A stretch of DNA of 64,000 nt from DASZXJ01 sp035545895 (GCA_035545895.1 DASZXJ010000011.1:1-64000), one strand, 5' to 3'; shown: positions 16,726 to 25,387, counted from the stretch's first letter. Program-made: numbers and translations. The notes: generated by a model from the letters alone, not told the origin.

Positions 16726-16851
16726 ATGTATAATACTGCATTGGGCAGCCATCGAACGGTGCTCGTTGGTGAAATCTGCGAATATAAAAAGTGGGTGGTC
16801 AAAGGCGAGAACATTTTGGCAGACATTCCGATTCCACAGTCCGCCAAATAG
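16726..16851 (+). CDS. Short tail ORF beyond the IS (possible gene fragment)
   Basis: A 41-codon frame from ATG 16726 ending in ILADIPIPQSAK. The open frame extends upstream to the IS boundary at 16698. The ending loosely recalls the end of the lipoproteins at 14738 and 15248 (VVDIPMIPIPP), so it may be the 3' stub of a third lipoprotein copy cut by the IS. Very short; could be chance. Confidence 0.3.
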   Translation: MYNTALGSHRTVLVGEICEYKKWVVKGENILADIPIPQSAK

Positions 16852-17000
16852 CTTTTTAATTAAGTCCGTTTAACTTCTCTTTTAATCACGTGATCTTGGC
16901 TTGCCACTATAAGCATCACATTGTGCGAAACCCTTGATATAAGTCCAAGGTTTTATTGGATTCTAGCTTTCTTCTTTCGCCATAACGTTATACTCCGCCC

Positions 17001-17756
17001 ATGCGACAAGACGGCCGTCCCATCGATCAGCTTCGACCGGTTCAAATCACCCGGCAATTTACTCAAACGCCTGCGGGTTCGATTCTTTGGAAACAAGGCA
17101 GCACGATTGTGCTGTGCACCGCATCGATTACCCCCTCGATCCCGCCGTGGTTCAAAGCGGACAAACCCGGCGGCTGGCTCACCGCCGACTACGTCATGCT
17201 TCCCGGTTCCACGCCGCAGCGCAAAGACTGGCCAAAAATCGGCCACACCGATTCGCGAGGCACGGAAATCCAGCGTCTGATTGGTCGAACGATTCGCGCA
17301 GCCGTCGATCTGTCGAAAATCGGACCTCACACGATTCATGTCGATTGCCAGGTCCTTCAAGCCGATGGCGGTACGCGAACGGCTTCGATCTGTGCGGCAT
17401 ATCTCGCGCTGGCGGATGCGATCGACAAACTGCCCGCCCAGGTGCCCCCGCCCAAGAGCATGATGACCGCCAGCTACGACCCCAAATTTTACGATCCGAA
17501 ACACGCCCTGGTCGATGAAATAGCAGCCGTCAGCGTGGGCATCATCGATGGCGAAATTCGACTTGACTTGGATTACGCCGACGACAGCCGTGCCGAAGTC
17601 GATATGAACGTCGCCTACACCGCTCGCGGGCGTTTTGTCGAAGTGCAAGGCTCCGCCGAGAACGGCGGCGGGTTTGACGGCAAACAAATGCAGCAAATGC
17701 TCGATCTGGCGGTCGCCGGCTGCAAACAGCTCATGAAAATCATGAAAAACCAATAA
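17001..17756 (+). CDS. rph: Ribonuclease PH
   Basis: 251 residues, normal family length. Phosphate-dependent 3'-5' exoribonuclease that trims tRNA 3' ends in the cytoplasm. The start MRQDGRPIDQLRP is the canonical N-terminus. Other family hallmarks are GSTIVLCTASI, GWLTADYVMLPGST, RGTEIQRLIGRTIRAAVD, the active-site region DCQVLQADGGTRTASI, and DLDYADDSRAEVDMN. No frameshift or truncation. It begins after about 150 bases of non-coding DNA, marking the return from the accessory array to core genome. Confidence 0.96.
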   Translation: MRQDGRPIDQLRPVQITRQFTQTPAGSILWKQGSTIVLCTASITPSIPPWFKADKPGGWLTADYVMLPGSTPQRKDWPKIGHTDSRGTEIQRLIGRTIRAAVDLSKIGPHTIHVDCQVLQADGGTRTASICAAYLALADAIDKLPAQVPPPKSMMTASYDPKFYDPKHALVDEIAAVSVGIIDGEIRLDLDYADDSRAEVDMNVAYTARGRFVEVQGSAENGGGFDGKQMQQMLDLAVAGCKQLMKIMKNQ

Positions 17757-17812
17757 CACCCAAGGCGGGATTTTCGGCGGCTTGCACGATAAAATATTCC
17801 CGGAGAGTGGCG

Positions 17813-18913
17813 ATGTTTAGACTACCTACTACGATTGCTTTGCTTTTATTTCTCAGCTCGTGTGCATCCAAAGGCGATGCCCCCGCAGCAGCCGACCCCG
17901 CGCCGGTGCCCATTGCAGCCGCGAATCCTAAACCCGCTGCGCAGCAGACCCGAACGCCCGCCCTATCGATTCCCAAAGGTGCGCAGTACACCATTTACGC
18001 CGGCCGAGTCGAAGGCGACTCACACGTTCTCCGCGCTGATCGGGACAAAGCCGCCCTCATCGCCAGCACCGGCATGAAAGACTGGTACGTCGTCCACAGC
18101 GACGCGCAGAGCATTATCTATTACGGCTTTTATCGTTCGATCAACGATCCCAAGGACCAGGCCGAAACTACCCGCGCTCAAACCGACCGCCAGAAGATTC
18201 TGCTGCTTGGCGACAAGATGGGCAATCGGCCATTCGCGCAGGCACTCTTTGTGGAACTCACCGCGCCCGATCCGGCTGCGCCCCCGCAATGGGATCTCAC
18301 CACCGCCAAAGGCGAATGGACATTGCAGATCGCCGTGTACAAGGGAAGCCCCGACCGCAAGCAGGCCGCAGTCGATGCAGTCGCTGAAGCGCGCAAGGCC
18401 GGCGTCGAAGCGTATTATTATCACGGCGAAAGCGCCAGCCTCGTTTGCGTCGGTTCGTGGCCGGAAAGTGCAGTGCGTGTCAACGACACCAGCAAGCCGC
18501 AAACCAAGGGCGATCCCACCAAGCCGCTGATGGTCGTCCCCATGAGCAACGACAACGAACTAAATCAAGCCTTCGACAGCGTCGCGCGCGACACCAACAT
18601 GCAGATCGTCCGCCCACAGGTCGAAATTCTCGACCCAACTCTTGAAGCCGCGCATCGACAGTATCCGCACAACCACATCAACGGCATGCTGATGAAACGC
18701 AACGTCAATGGTCAGGAAGTGTACGATGGCTCATTGATCCATCGCATTCCACACACGGCCGTCGCCAAAACCAATGGACCGCTGAACACGCCCTCCGGTG
18801 CCGACCGTTCGCCCGCGTACGATCCGAGCTATCGCCCTGAGTTGCCGCGACAGGAAATTCGCACGCAACCCCCACCGCAGAACGGTGGACGCTTACGATC
18901 CATCGGACAATAA
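17813..18913 (+). CDS. Lipoprotein with SPOR-like domain
   Basis: Start ATG 17813, with GGAG seven bases upstream; GTG 17807 is in frame but less well placed. 366 residues. Lipoprotein signal with lipobox LSSC (residue 19), a proline/alanine-rich linker, then a domain around WTLQIAVYKG ... AAVDAVAEARKAGVEAYYYHGESASLVCVGSW. The pattern of a strand, a residue-counting helix and a final G-W strand resembles SPOR peptidoglycan-binding repeats. The C-terminal third is proline-rich and low in structure. Role probably in the envelope; no precise function can be assigned. Confidence 0.75.
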   Translation: MFRLPTTIALLLFLSSCASKGDAPAAADPAPVPIAAANPKPAAQQTRTPALSIPKGAQYTIYAGRVEGDSHVLRADRDKAALIASTGMKDWYVVHSDAQSIIYYGFYRSINDPKDQAETTRAQTDRQKILLLGDKMGNRPFAQALFVELTAPDPAAPPQWDLTTAKGEWTLQIAVYKGSPDRKQAAVDAVAEARKAGVEAYYYHGESASLVCVGSWPESAVRVNDTSKPQTKGDPTKPLMVVPMSNDNELNQAFDSVARDTNMQIVRPQVEILDPTLEAAHRQYPHNHINGMLMKRNVNGQEVYDGSLIHRIPHTAVAKTNGPLNTPSGADRSPAYDPSYRPELPRQEIRTQPPPQNGGRLRSIGQ

Positions 18914-18923
18914 AACTTCGATT

Positions 18924-19001
18924 AGCCACAGAGAGGACAGAGGACACAGAGTAAAACAATTCCTATTTTTCTTCTCTGTGTTCTCCGTGATCTCTGTGGC
19001 T
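18924..19001. repeat. Intergenic inverted repeat, 28-bp arms
   Basis: AGCCACAGAGAGGACAGAGG at 18924 onward pairs with CCGTGATCTCTGTGGCT ending at 19001; the arms of 28 bases have a few mismatches and a 22-base loop. The sequence is low in complexity and made of CACAGAG units. It lies between the lipoprotein gene and rdgB and could act as a transcriptional hairpin or be a dispersed repeat. Confidence 0.7.
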
Positions 19002-19016
19002 CAATTCTTTTCTACA

Positions 19017-19631
19017 ATGACCAAAGAAATCCTCATCGCCACCGCCAACGCCGGGAAAGTAAAGGAATTTCGCGAAATTCTCGGAAATTCCACAGGCTGG
19101 TCGGACCTATCCCAACATGCGCAAGTGTCCGCGCCGGAGGAAACCGGCACCACATTCCGAGCCAACGCCTGCTTGAAAGCCGCGTATTACGCGACGCTTC
19201 TCAAAACCTGGTCCCTCGCGGATGACAGCGGCCTGGAAGTCGATGCCCTCAACGGTTCGCCCGGCGTATTGAGCGCGCGATGGGCCGCCTTCAATCACGC
19301 CGGCGAAGGAGACGCCGCCAACAATGCGCTCCTGCTCAAGCAATTGGAAAACGTCCCCGATGAAAAGCGAACCGCCCGGTTCGTCTGCGTGCTGGCCTTG
19401 TCCGATCCGCAAGGCCGAATCATCCTGACCGCCCGCGATCACGTCGCCGGCCGAATCATCCACGCCCCGCGCGGCAGCAATGGATTTGGTTACGATCCAC
19501 TCTTCTATTTCGAAGAATTCGGCAAAACCACCGCTGAGCTTGATCCCGAACAGAAACATGCAATTAGTCATCGCGGTAAGGCGCTGAGGCAAATGCGAGG
19601 GCTGCTAGGACGAAATCCGCCGATCCAGTAA
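19017..19631 (+). CDS. rdgB: dITP/XTP pyrophosphatase (RdgB/HAM1)
   Basis: Start ATG 19017; longer open frame upstream is the inverted repeat. 204 residues. Removes non-canonical purine nucleoside triphosphates (dITP, XTP) to keep them out of DNA and RNA. Family signatures are ILIATANAGKVKEF near the N-terminus, SLADDSGLEVDALNGSPGVLSAR in the middle, RGSNGFGYDPLFYF, and ISHRGKALRQM at the end. Complete and intact. Confidence 0.95.
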   Translation: MTKEILIATANAGKVKEFREILGNSTGWSDLSQHAQVSAPEETGTTFRANACLKAAYYATLLKTWSLADDSGLEVDALNGSPGVLSARWAAFNHAGEGDAANNALLLKQLENVPDEKRTARFVCVLALSDPQGRIILTARDHVAGRIIHAPRGSNGFGYDPLFYFEEFGKTTAELDPEQKHAISHRGKALRQMRGLLGRNPPIQ

Positions 19632-19833
19632 TTCCTCATAGTGTGCATAAGAAGTTCATCTCTCACCCTAAACTAAGCAACGCGCATTGGATGGCGGACT
19701 GCAATTTGATACACTGCCAAGATCATGGGAAAATCGCGTCCCTGTTATTCTTAAGCAATATTCGGCTATCAATCCTCACATCGTTGTCCCCCCATCTCTT
19801 TGAGAATTGCAGAACGATTTTAATCGTTTTCGA

Positions 19834-20403
19834 TCACGCCGTTTTCATGCGCTTGTCCAACATCCGCCAGTTCTTGCACGACCACTGAAGCGAAGATGGC
19901 ATATTATTCACTAGCCTATTCTTTACGCACATCATAGCCAACTTTTTCGCCGCATCTGCTGCTTCACGGTTGTGTTTCAGACGCGGACCCTCTTTGGACT
20001 CATCTGCGTTTCCTGTTATAAGGAAGTCGATCCAGTTTTCGATACGGTCTTTGGCAAAGATGAATACAATGCGTTCAAATTGTTCTTTCGTGATCGCTTG
20101 TGCTTGCGCTTCTTGCCAGAAGAGTTCGCGAAGCGCGTTACCGTCGTCACAGTTGTCGTCACAATCAGCCCATACCATCAGCGTTGTATGACCACCTGCG
20201 CTCAGGCATCGCTTAAGCTCCTCGGGCGTTCGCTTGATTACCTCTGACCGGCTTCCGCACGGTTGGGGCCGGACAACGTTGCTACCGTATACCCGAATCC
20301 AAGCTGGCTTGAGGGTTTTCATCAGCTTATTGATGAATACCTCGTCAATACTTTGCCCTTTCGCCCCTTCGCATAGACAAACGATCTGCGTTCTACTCGC
20401 CAC
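19834..20403 (-). CDS. TOPRIM-like small protein, partner of the AAA ATPase
   Basis: The start may be GTG 20403 overlapping the ATPase stop, or ATG 20430 within it. About 190 residues. IVCLCEGAKG and VWADCDDNCDD place a Glu and a DxD-type acidic pair as in TOPRIM nucleases, and KDRIENWIDFLI resembles the conserved helix of DUF4276-type proteins. It is coupled to an ATP-binding protein of the OLD/RecF type, an arrangement shared with anti-phage pairs such as PARIS and AbiL. Assigned from motif and context; it is not a clear member of AriB or RloB. Confidence 0.65.
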   Translation of the reverse strand: MASRTQIVCLCEGAKGQSIDEVFINKLMKTLKPAWIRVYGSNVVRPQPCGSRSEVIKRTPEELKRCLSAGGHTTLMVWADCDDNCDDGNALRELFWQEAQAQAITKEQFERIVFIFAKDRIENWIDFLITGNADESKEGPRLKHNREAADAAKKLAMMCVKNRLVNNMPSSLQWSCKNWRMLDKRMKTA

Positions 20404-21508
20404 TAGCCCACCCCCTTGCGATTGCTTCACCAGCTGTCATACCGTCCGGCACCTTGAGCGGCCCAATCCGTGTTGGTGAGGTGTGGCTGTCTCGCCAAAG
20501 ATATCGCCCATTTGCTTCCCCGCTATTGCTAAGGATTTCCGGGTGATGGGAAATCAGCACAAGTTGGTGTTTCTCGTCGAGCAGCTCACGCATCGAAAGC
20601 ACCCAAGGCTGAAGCTCTGGCATGCCTACGAAGTTGTCTGGCTCGTCGATAAACACTGTGCGGGCCGCGCCGGTTTCAATTGCCGCACGCACCATATACA
20701 ACGCAATCAACATCCGCTCCCCATCGGACAATTTTCCGGAGAATAGTAAAATGGGTTCTCCGCTCTCATGTTCGAATCGCAATTGAAGCGCCTTTGCATT
20801 CAATCCGACGTCTTCAAGTTTGAACGAGAGCAAATCCGGCCAGACGTTCTTTAGCGAGTCCCGTAATGCATCTCTCCACTCGTCATCTTGATACAGAGAG
20901 CGATACCAAGATGTAAGATTGGTCATCGACAAATCCGGATGCCGCGCCTCTGACTTACTCTCAGGTTCCATCGAACGTGGATTTGGCCGCAGGATGAAAA
21001 GCTTGGCGACTTCTGCCTGCAGAAGCGTGAGCTTCGCAATGCTTCCTCGCGGTTGGATTGCAGCGAGTGCAGACTGACGCCAGTCAAGCGGAAAACTTGA
21101 CTGGTTACCATCAGCCCGCTGTATTCGCACCCCATCTAGATCTCGCTCAAACAACGGACTTCCATCGCAATGCGCCTTTTCTGAAATAATTCGCGGCTTC
21201 TCAAATTCCGCCTTCTGTTCGATGTGGATGAGATAATCGAACCAATACCCGTCAGCGCTTAGGCTCAATTCAAACTGTTGCGTTGTTGCATTATCATCCC
21301 ACCGTGGAAACTCTAATCGCGGCACGTCCTGCTCCCCTGTCCCGCCCAGCAAAGCATCCCCAGTCCCAAGATTGCGTAGCAGGCGAAGCGCATCGAACAC
21401 CGAGCTTTTGCCCGCGCCATTAGGACCGCACAAAACGGCAAACGAGTCAAATTCCGCTTTAAAGTTCACGAGGCAACGAAAATTGTTGACGTACAATCGC
21501 GTGATCAT
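20393..21508 (-). CDS. AAA/ABC-type ATPase (AAA_21, RecF/OLD-like)
   Basis: 371 residues. N-terminus MITRLYVNNFRCLVNF, then Walker A GPNGAGKSS (about 29-37), ABC-type signature KLSDGERMLIALY (about 260), Walker B TVFIDEPDN (about 287) and a switch histidine in ISHHPEIL. There is no coiled-coil of SMC length, so it is the compact AAA_21 form. It overlaps the TOPRIM-like gene, so the two are translated together. Likely senses phage or DNA damage and controls the TOPRIM partner; this is by analogy with OLD, PARIS and AbiL, not shown here. Confidence 0.8.
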   Translation of the reverse strand: MITRLYVNNFRCLVNFKAEFDSFAVLCGPNGAGKSSVFDALRLLRNLGTGDALLGGTGEQDVPRLEFPRWDDNATTQQFELSLSADGYWFDYLIHIEQKAEFEKPRIISEKAHCDGSPLFERDLDGVRIQRADGNQSSFPLDWRQSALAAIQPRGSIAKLTLLQAEVAKLFILRPNPRSMEPESKSEARHPDLSMTNLTSWYRSLYQDDEWRDALRDSLKNVWPDLLSFKLEDVGLNAKALQLRFEHESGEPILLFSGKLSDGERMLIALYMVRAAIETGAARTVFIDEPDNFVGMPELQPWVLSMRELLDEKHQLVLISHHPEILSNSGEANGRYLWRDSHTSPTRIGPLKVPDGMTAGEAIARGWASGE

Positions 21509-21812
21509 TCTAATATCTTAATTGATTCGGAGCACACGTCTATCATTCTTACGACCACAGTGCCAGTTGCAATGGTGCTTCTTTTCTTTTACGTTGGAGA
21601 GTTCTATGAAGCTAGGCTGAATTTAATTGATGGAGGCTTAATTACTGAAATAGCGGTTGTCGACATGACCGCTTTTTTGTTGGTTTCGCTTTAGAATTCT
21701 CGCCGTTACGACGGGAATTGAATAGCAAATAAATGCGATGGCCAGCCCTTTTCCCTCAAAATTCGCCATTCCATTGACATCCCCCCCATCGTTGGATTCA
21801 ACTCTTGTCCAT
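21509..21812. other. Intergenic region with one possible 40-codon ORF
   Basis: No confident gene. An open frame at 21572-21694 (ATG, plus strand) would code a short peptide with a hydrophobic start (VLLFFYVGEF). The open frame extends farther upstream without an ATG, so it could be a small membrane peptide, a gene remnant or chance. The rest should hold the promoters of the divergent ATPase and uspA genes. Confidence 0.4.
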
Positions 21813-22229
21813 ATGAGTCGCATTTTGGTAGCCGTCAGCAGTTCATGGGCGTCGCAACGGCTGGTGGAGCCCGTCAGTGACCTTGCCAAACGATTGAACG
21901 CCGATGTATTGGTCGTCCATGTCTCCCGTCCCAGCGGCGGGCAAACCCGCGAACAGGAACAGGCCGACGGCGAAGAAGCCGTCCGTCTGCTCAGCGAAAA
22001 ACTTCAGGAACGCGGCGCAGCCGTACAAACGCTGCTGATGTTCTCCGATGACATCGCCCGCGCGATCTTCAACACCGCCGCCGAGCGGGATATTTCGCTG
22101 ATCGTCCTGGGTCTGACCGGCAAAAACATCTTCGCCCGATTACTGGCCGGAAACGTGCCGGTGGAATTGATCAAGGCCACCAAGGTCCCCGTCCTGCTCC
22201 TACCGCCCGACTGGGCCAAGCCGATCTAA
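21813..22229 (+). CDS. Universal stress protein (UspA family)
   Basis: Start at ATG 21813 (SRILVAVSSSW), the family N-terminus; upstream open frame is not protein-like. 138 residues, a single Usp domain: first strand ILVAVSSS, ADVLVVHVSRP, a glutamine/glutamate-rich helix, IARAIFNTAAERDISLIVLGLTG, and the C-terminal nucleotide-binding pattern G-x(2)-G-x(9)-(P)VLLL seen as LAGNVPVELIKATKVPVLLL. Cytoplasmic stress-linked nucleotide-binding protein; the specific role is unknown. Confidence 0.85.
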   Translation: MSRILVAVSSSWASQRLVEPVSDLAKRLNADVLVVHVSRPSGGQTREQEQADGEEAVRLLSEKLQERGAAVQTLLMFSDDIARAIFNTAAERDISLIVLGLTGKNIFARLLAGNVPVELIKATKVPVLLLPPDWAKPI

Positions 22230-22598
22230 AGTGGCAATGATTGTGCAGGCAAACATATCAGAGCCACGAAGTCACGAAACAACGAAGTCAGCACGAAGAT
22301 GGTTAACGGTTTTTACCGCAGGTTTTGAGCGAAGCGAAATCCGCCCCCTCGGGATCGCTGATTACGCAGACAAGGCATTCATCCACGAATCAGCACGAAT
22401 CTTCACGAAGGTCAGATAATCCATTCGAGTTCATTGATATTGATTCGTGGAAGGAGCTTTCTTCGTGCTGTCTTCGTTTCTTCGTGTCTTCGTGGCTCTG
22501 CGACCTGCGAGCATTTATTGCACAAAATTGGGGGTGGGAAAATCGGCTGATATAAATCGCTGAAACGTTCGCCGCTTTACTCTCGGGAGCAGACACAG
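22230..22598. other. Intergenic region with 40-bp inverted repeats
   Basis: No gene seen. CAGAGCCACGAAGTCACGAA at 22259 begins a 40-base arm (to 22298) that pairs, with three mismatches, to the arm at 22461-22500 ending TCTTCGTGGCTCTG. The about 160-base spacer contains further CACGAA units. Likely a dispersed repeat or MITE-like element rather than a simple terminator. The promoter of the next gene should lie in its last 100 bases. Confidence 0.65.
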
Positions 22599-23615
22599 AT
22601 GATTTCACGGATTCTTTCGCGGGGAATACCTGCGTGTGCGTTGGCAGTGTCGGCCATTTGTTTGGTTCCATCGCCCCGGTCGATGGCGGGGACATTGCCT
22701 GGGGCAGAGCGGGCGGGGTTTGGTCAGCCATTTCCGGCAGCGGACCAGCGCTGGCCGGTGATGGCGATGATCAATACCGAGCCGCCGATCAATCCGGCAT
22801 TTGGCGCGCAGGAAGGTCGCGCCCCCACTTCTCAGCCCGCACCAAGCGAGCGCGTGCCGGCGTGGGAGATGCCGGCAGTGACCGTCGTGGGACAGGCGGA
22901 ATCGAAGTTTCGCGAGGATGATCGCATCGGCACGTATCAACAGCCACGCTGGACGGCAGACCGGCGCTTTCCCGGCGTGAGGACGTATGTCATTCCGGAA
23001 AACAGCGTGGAGTTTGAATACTGGACGCGCGTGGATGTGGCGCGGCATGGACCTTCGGAAGTGCAGCATATGTTTGAGCTGGAGTTTGGACTGCCCTACC
23101 GGTTGCAGCTTGACCTGTATGCCATCGCCCGCTCGGAAGGCAGCGGCGGAGAAACGTTCTTCGATCAGCAGATCGAATTGCGTTACGCGTTTGCGGATTA
23201 CGGGAAGATCTGGGGCAACCCGGCTCTATACTTGGAATACGCTCATCGCGAGGAAGCGCCCGACAAGGTCGAAGCCAAGCTGCTGCTGACGGGTGATCTT
23301 GGGCCGGGCTGGCATTGGGGTCAGAATTTATTGTTTGAAGCAGAGACCGCTGATGAGCATGAGTTTGAATATGGATGGACCGGCGGATTGAGCTATACGG
23401 TGATCGACCAGAAGTTGTCGGTTGGCGCCGAAGCTCAGTTCTCGCTGTTCGATGTGCAGCACAATCGCGGGTCGTATACGCATGAGGCCTTCATCGGGCC
23501 CAGCGTGCAGTGGCGGCCGATGCCGAGAATGCATCTGGACCTGGCCCCACTGATCGGGATCGGCAGTGAAAGTCCGGCAGCGAAGATTCTGTTTGTCTTC
23601 GGGTACGAGTTCTAA
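22599..23615 (+). CDS. Exported beta-barrel-like outer membrane protein
   Basis: 338 residues. Signal peptide in residues 1-30 (PACALAVSAICLV), then a proline-rich linker, then alternating amphipathic strands such as NSVEFEYWTRVDV, LQLDLYAIARSEG and EFEYGWTGGLSYTV, ending in a C-terminal aromatic (FVFGYEF), as in outer-membrane barrels. No specific transporter family is recognised. It is convergent with the metal-linked cluster at 23728-25387 and shares the hairpin at 23636-23710 with it. Confidence 0.65.
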   Translation: MISRILSRGIPACALAVSAICLVPSPRSMAGTLPGAERAGFGQPFPAADQRWPVMAMINTEPPINPAFGAQEGRAPTSQPAPSERVPAWEMPAVTVVGQAESKFREDDRIGTYQQPRWTADRRFPGVRTYVIPENSVEFEYWTRVDVARHGPSEVQHMFELEFGLPYRLQLDLYAIARSEGSGGETFFDQQIELRYAFADYGKIWGNPALYLEYAHREEAPDKVEAKLLLTGDLGPGWHWGQNLLFEAETADEHEFEYGWTGGLSYTVIDQKLSVGAEAQFSLFDVQHNRGSYTHEAFIGPSVQWRPMPRMHLDLAPLIGIGSESPAAKILFVFGYEF

Positions 23616-23635
23616 AGAGAATTGGATCGTAAAAA

Positions 23636-23710
23636 TTTAGCGGCCCCGCTCGCGGGGCGTTTCTTGGTCATGCGACTACCAAGTCACGCCCCGCGAGCGG
23701 GGCCGCTAAA
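23636..23710. terminator. Bidirectional hairpin between convergent genes
   Basis: Perfect 25-base arms: TTTAGCGGCCCCGCTCGCGG starting at 23636 and its complement ending at 23710, with a short inner stem (CTTGGT/ACCAAG). Very GC-rich, between convergent genes, so it probably ends transcription from both sides. The GCGGCCCCGCT core may also be a dispersed repeat. Confidence 0.8.
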
Positions 23711-23727
23711 CGTTGGGTGGGGATGAA

Positions 23728-24003
23728 TTATTTGGGTACGTACTTGGCGGGGTCTTTGGCGAACTTGTCCTTGCATTCATCCGAACAGAAATAGTAAGTA
23801 TGTCCGTTGTACATATACTGCGGGGTCTTGGGATCGACCGCTACATCGATACATGCCAGGTCGAAGTTCATCTTGCAGACCAGACAATCGGCGTGAATGA
23901 CGTTGGCGGATTGTGTGGTGGGCGCTGCTTCGGCAGCGCAGCCGGCGCTGAGCAGCGCTAGGCCCAGCGCCATGAAGAGTGCGAACAGATTGAGACGTCT
24001 CAT
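23728..24003 (-). CDS. YHS-domain lipoprotein
   Basis: 91 residues. Signal peptide with lipobox LSAGC (residue 22), then a YHS-type domain with ADCLVCKMNFDLAC and YNGHTYYFCSDECKDKF. The CxxC-like cysteines and the FCSDEC motif are typical metal-binding features. Likely binds copper or another soft metal in the envelope. It is the last gene of a three-gene minus-strand run with an outer-membrane protein and a Cys-rich exported protein. Confidence 0.8.
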   Translation of the reverse strand: MRRLNLFALFMALGLALLSAGCAAEAAPTTQSANVIHADCLVCKMNFDLACIDVAVDPKTPQYMYNGHTYYFCSDECKDKFAKDPAKYVPK

Positions 24004-24016
24004 TGCTGATTCTCCA

Positions 24017-25012
24017 CTAAAACGAAAACGACATGGTGATGGCGACCTTGAAATCGACCTTGCCCTGGTCGCCGTTGAGTTCCTGCCAGACCGGAACGGA
24101 CGGGGCCACGGTGATGGCAGCGAGCGGGCTTAATCGCACGCGCACGCCCGGAGTGAGATACAGTGTATTGCCCCCGCTGTTGGGTTCGGAGTCGCCATCG
24201 ACCTCGTCTTTCTGCAGAAATACGTCGTTTGCTTCGAGAAAAACGCTGTATTGCGGGAAAGTCTTGATCGATTCGGTAAGGCGATAGGCCAGCGCAACGC
24301 CGGTATCCAGGCGGTCTCCGACCTTGATGCCATCTCGTTCCAGGCGAAAGGTGTAGATGGCGCTGGCATCGAGCGTGATGCGAGGCGTGAGGAACCGGGA
24401 ATATCCGATGCCGACGGGGAACCCCCACCGCCCGGTGCTGGGCTGATCGGTGGGCGAGAGCAGTTCGCCGTTTTCGAGGCGCACATCATCATCGCCGGTT
24501 GGAAAAATCACCCCGCCGATGAGTGCGACGTTGCCGGTCCAGCCTTGCAGGACGCGGTATTTCGCGATGAGCGACAGATCGGTAAAGCCATGCGGATTGG
24601 TGTGGGATGTTTCGACGGGCCCGCCGCCTTCAGCATCGGCGGAGAGGAAATCATCGCCGGCGAAGTATCCGATGCCTCCGCCGATCTGGAAATTTTCGGT
24701 GATGCCGTACGCCAGTTCGAGTGATGTGAGAAAACCATGGTCGAGCGCGTCAAAATCGCCGGACTTTTGGGCATGGCGAATGGCCTCGCTGGTGGAGAAG
24801 TGCTCGAACTTGGAAAAATCCTCGCGCAGGGAGATTTCGAAATGCCCGGGTTTGAGCGTTTCGCCTGAGACGGTGGAGCTGCCTCCGCCCGAAGCGCCGG
24901 GGCCATGATTTGCTTGTAAATTGGAAACAGTGATTAGAACCAGAACGCATGCAACGACAACCGTCCGCATGAGCGGACGGCCAATTGCCGAACGGTACAT
25001 AGTAACCCTCAT
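24017..25012 (-). CDS. Outer-membrane MetA-pathway/transporter-like protein
   Basis: 331 residues. Signal peptide about residues 15-34 (TVVVACVLVLITVSNLQA), a glycine/serine-rich linker, then long amphipathic strands (LELAYGITENFQIGGGIGYF, GFTDLSLIAKYRVL, ITLDASAIYTFRLER) and the final TMSFSF of outer-membrane barrels. It resembles barrel proteins annotated as phenol-degradation MetA-type transporters. Lies 13 bases upstream of the YHS lipoprotein gene on the same strand. Substrate unknown; a metal link is inferred from the neighbour. Confidence 0.7.
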   Translation of the reverse strand: MRVTMYRSAIGRPLMRTVVVACVLVLITVSNLQANHGPGASGGGSSTVSGETLKPGHFEISLREDFSKFEHFSTSEAIRHAQKSGDFDALDHGFLTSLELAYGITENFQIGGGIGYFAGDDFLSADAEGGGPVETSHTNPHGFTDLSLIAKYRVLQGWTGNVALIGGVIFPTGDDDVRLENGELLSPTDQPSTGRWGFPVGIGYSRFLTPRITLDASAIYTFRLERDGIKVGDRLDTGVALAYRLTESIKTFPQYSVFLEANDVFLQKDEVDGDSEPNSGGNTLYLTPGVRVRLSPLAAITVAPSVPVWQELNGDQGKVDFKVAITMSFSF

Positions 25013-25054
25013 TTATTCGAATTGTCTTTGAAGAAGCTAAAACACCACTTCGCG

Positions 25055-25387
25055 TCAACCGAAGGAGGGAGGCCCGCGTGCCGGGCCAGTGAGAACCAGA
25101 TCAGCGGGAAATGGACAGACGAGTTTGGCGATTTCAAGGGTTTGAAGAAACTCGCCCGGTTCAAGATTCACCGGCAAAACAACCGCCGGCATCAGGTGGG
25201 CCGACAGATAACAGACGGCGCAGTTCGAAGGCTTTGTCGGCGTGGATTGATCGGATTTATCGGAATGGCGGCAGCAGGGAGAAGAACCCGGAATTGGCAC
25301 AGCCCCTCGCGTGTGCGCGGGGATCACGATGCTGGTGAACGTGAACCAGAAGAGCGCGAGAATACACCGAGTGATTCGCCGAGCCAC
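25055..25387 (-). CDS. Small exported Cys-containing protein (DUF2946-like)
   Basis: 110 residues. N-terminal hydrophobic segment (CILALFWFTFTSIVI), paired cysteines in SPCCRHSD and NCAVCYLSAH, and an ending GPARGPPSF like DUF2946-type copper-related proteins. It heads the minus-strand run followed by the barrel protein and YHS lipoprotein. A copper or other metal-response role is a guess from motif and context. Confidence 0.5.
   Translation of the reverse strand: MARRITRCILALFWFTFTSIVIPAHTRGAVPIPGSSPCCRHSDKSDQSTPTKPSNCAVCYLSAHLMPAVVLPVNLEPGEFLQTLEIAKLVCPFPADLVLTGPARGPPSFG

Noticed and set aside
19834..21508. Calling the ATPase/TOPRIM pair PARIS
   Set aside because: The small protein lacks a clear DUF4435 match by eye, so only a general resemblance is claimed.
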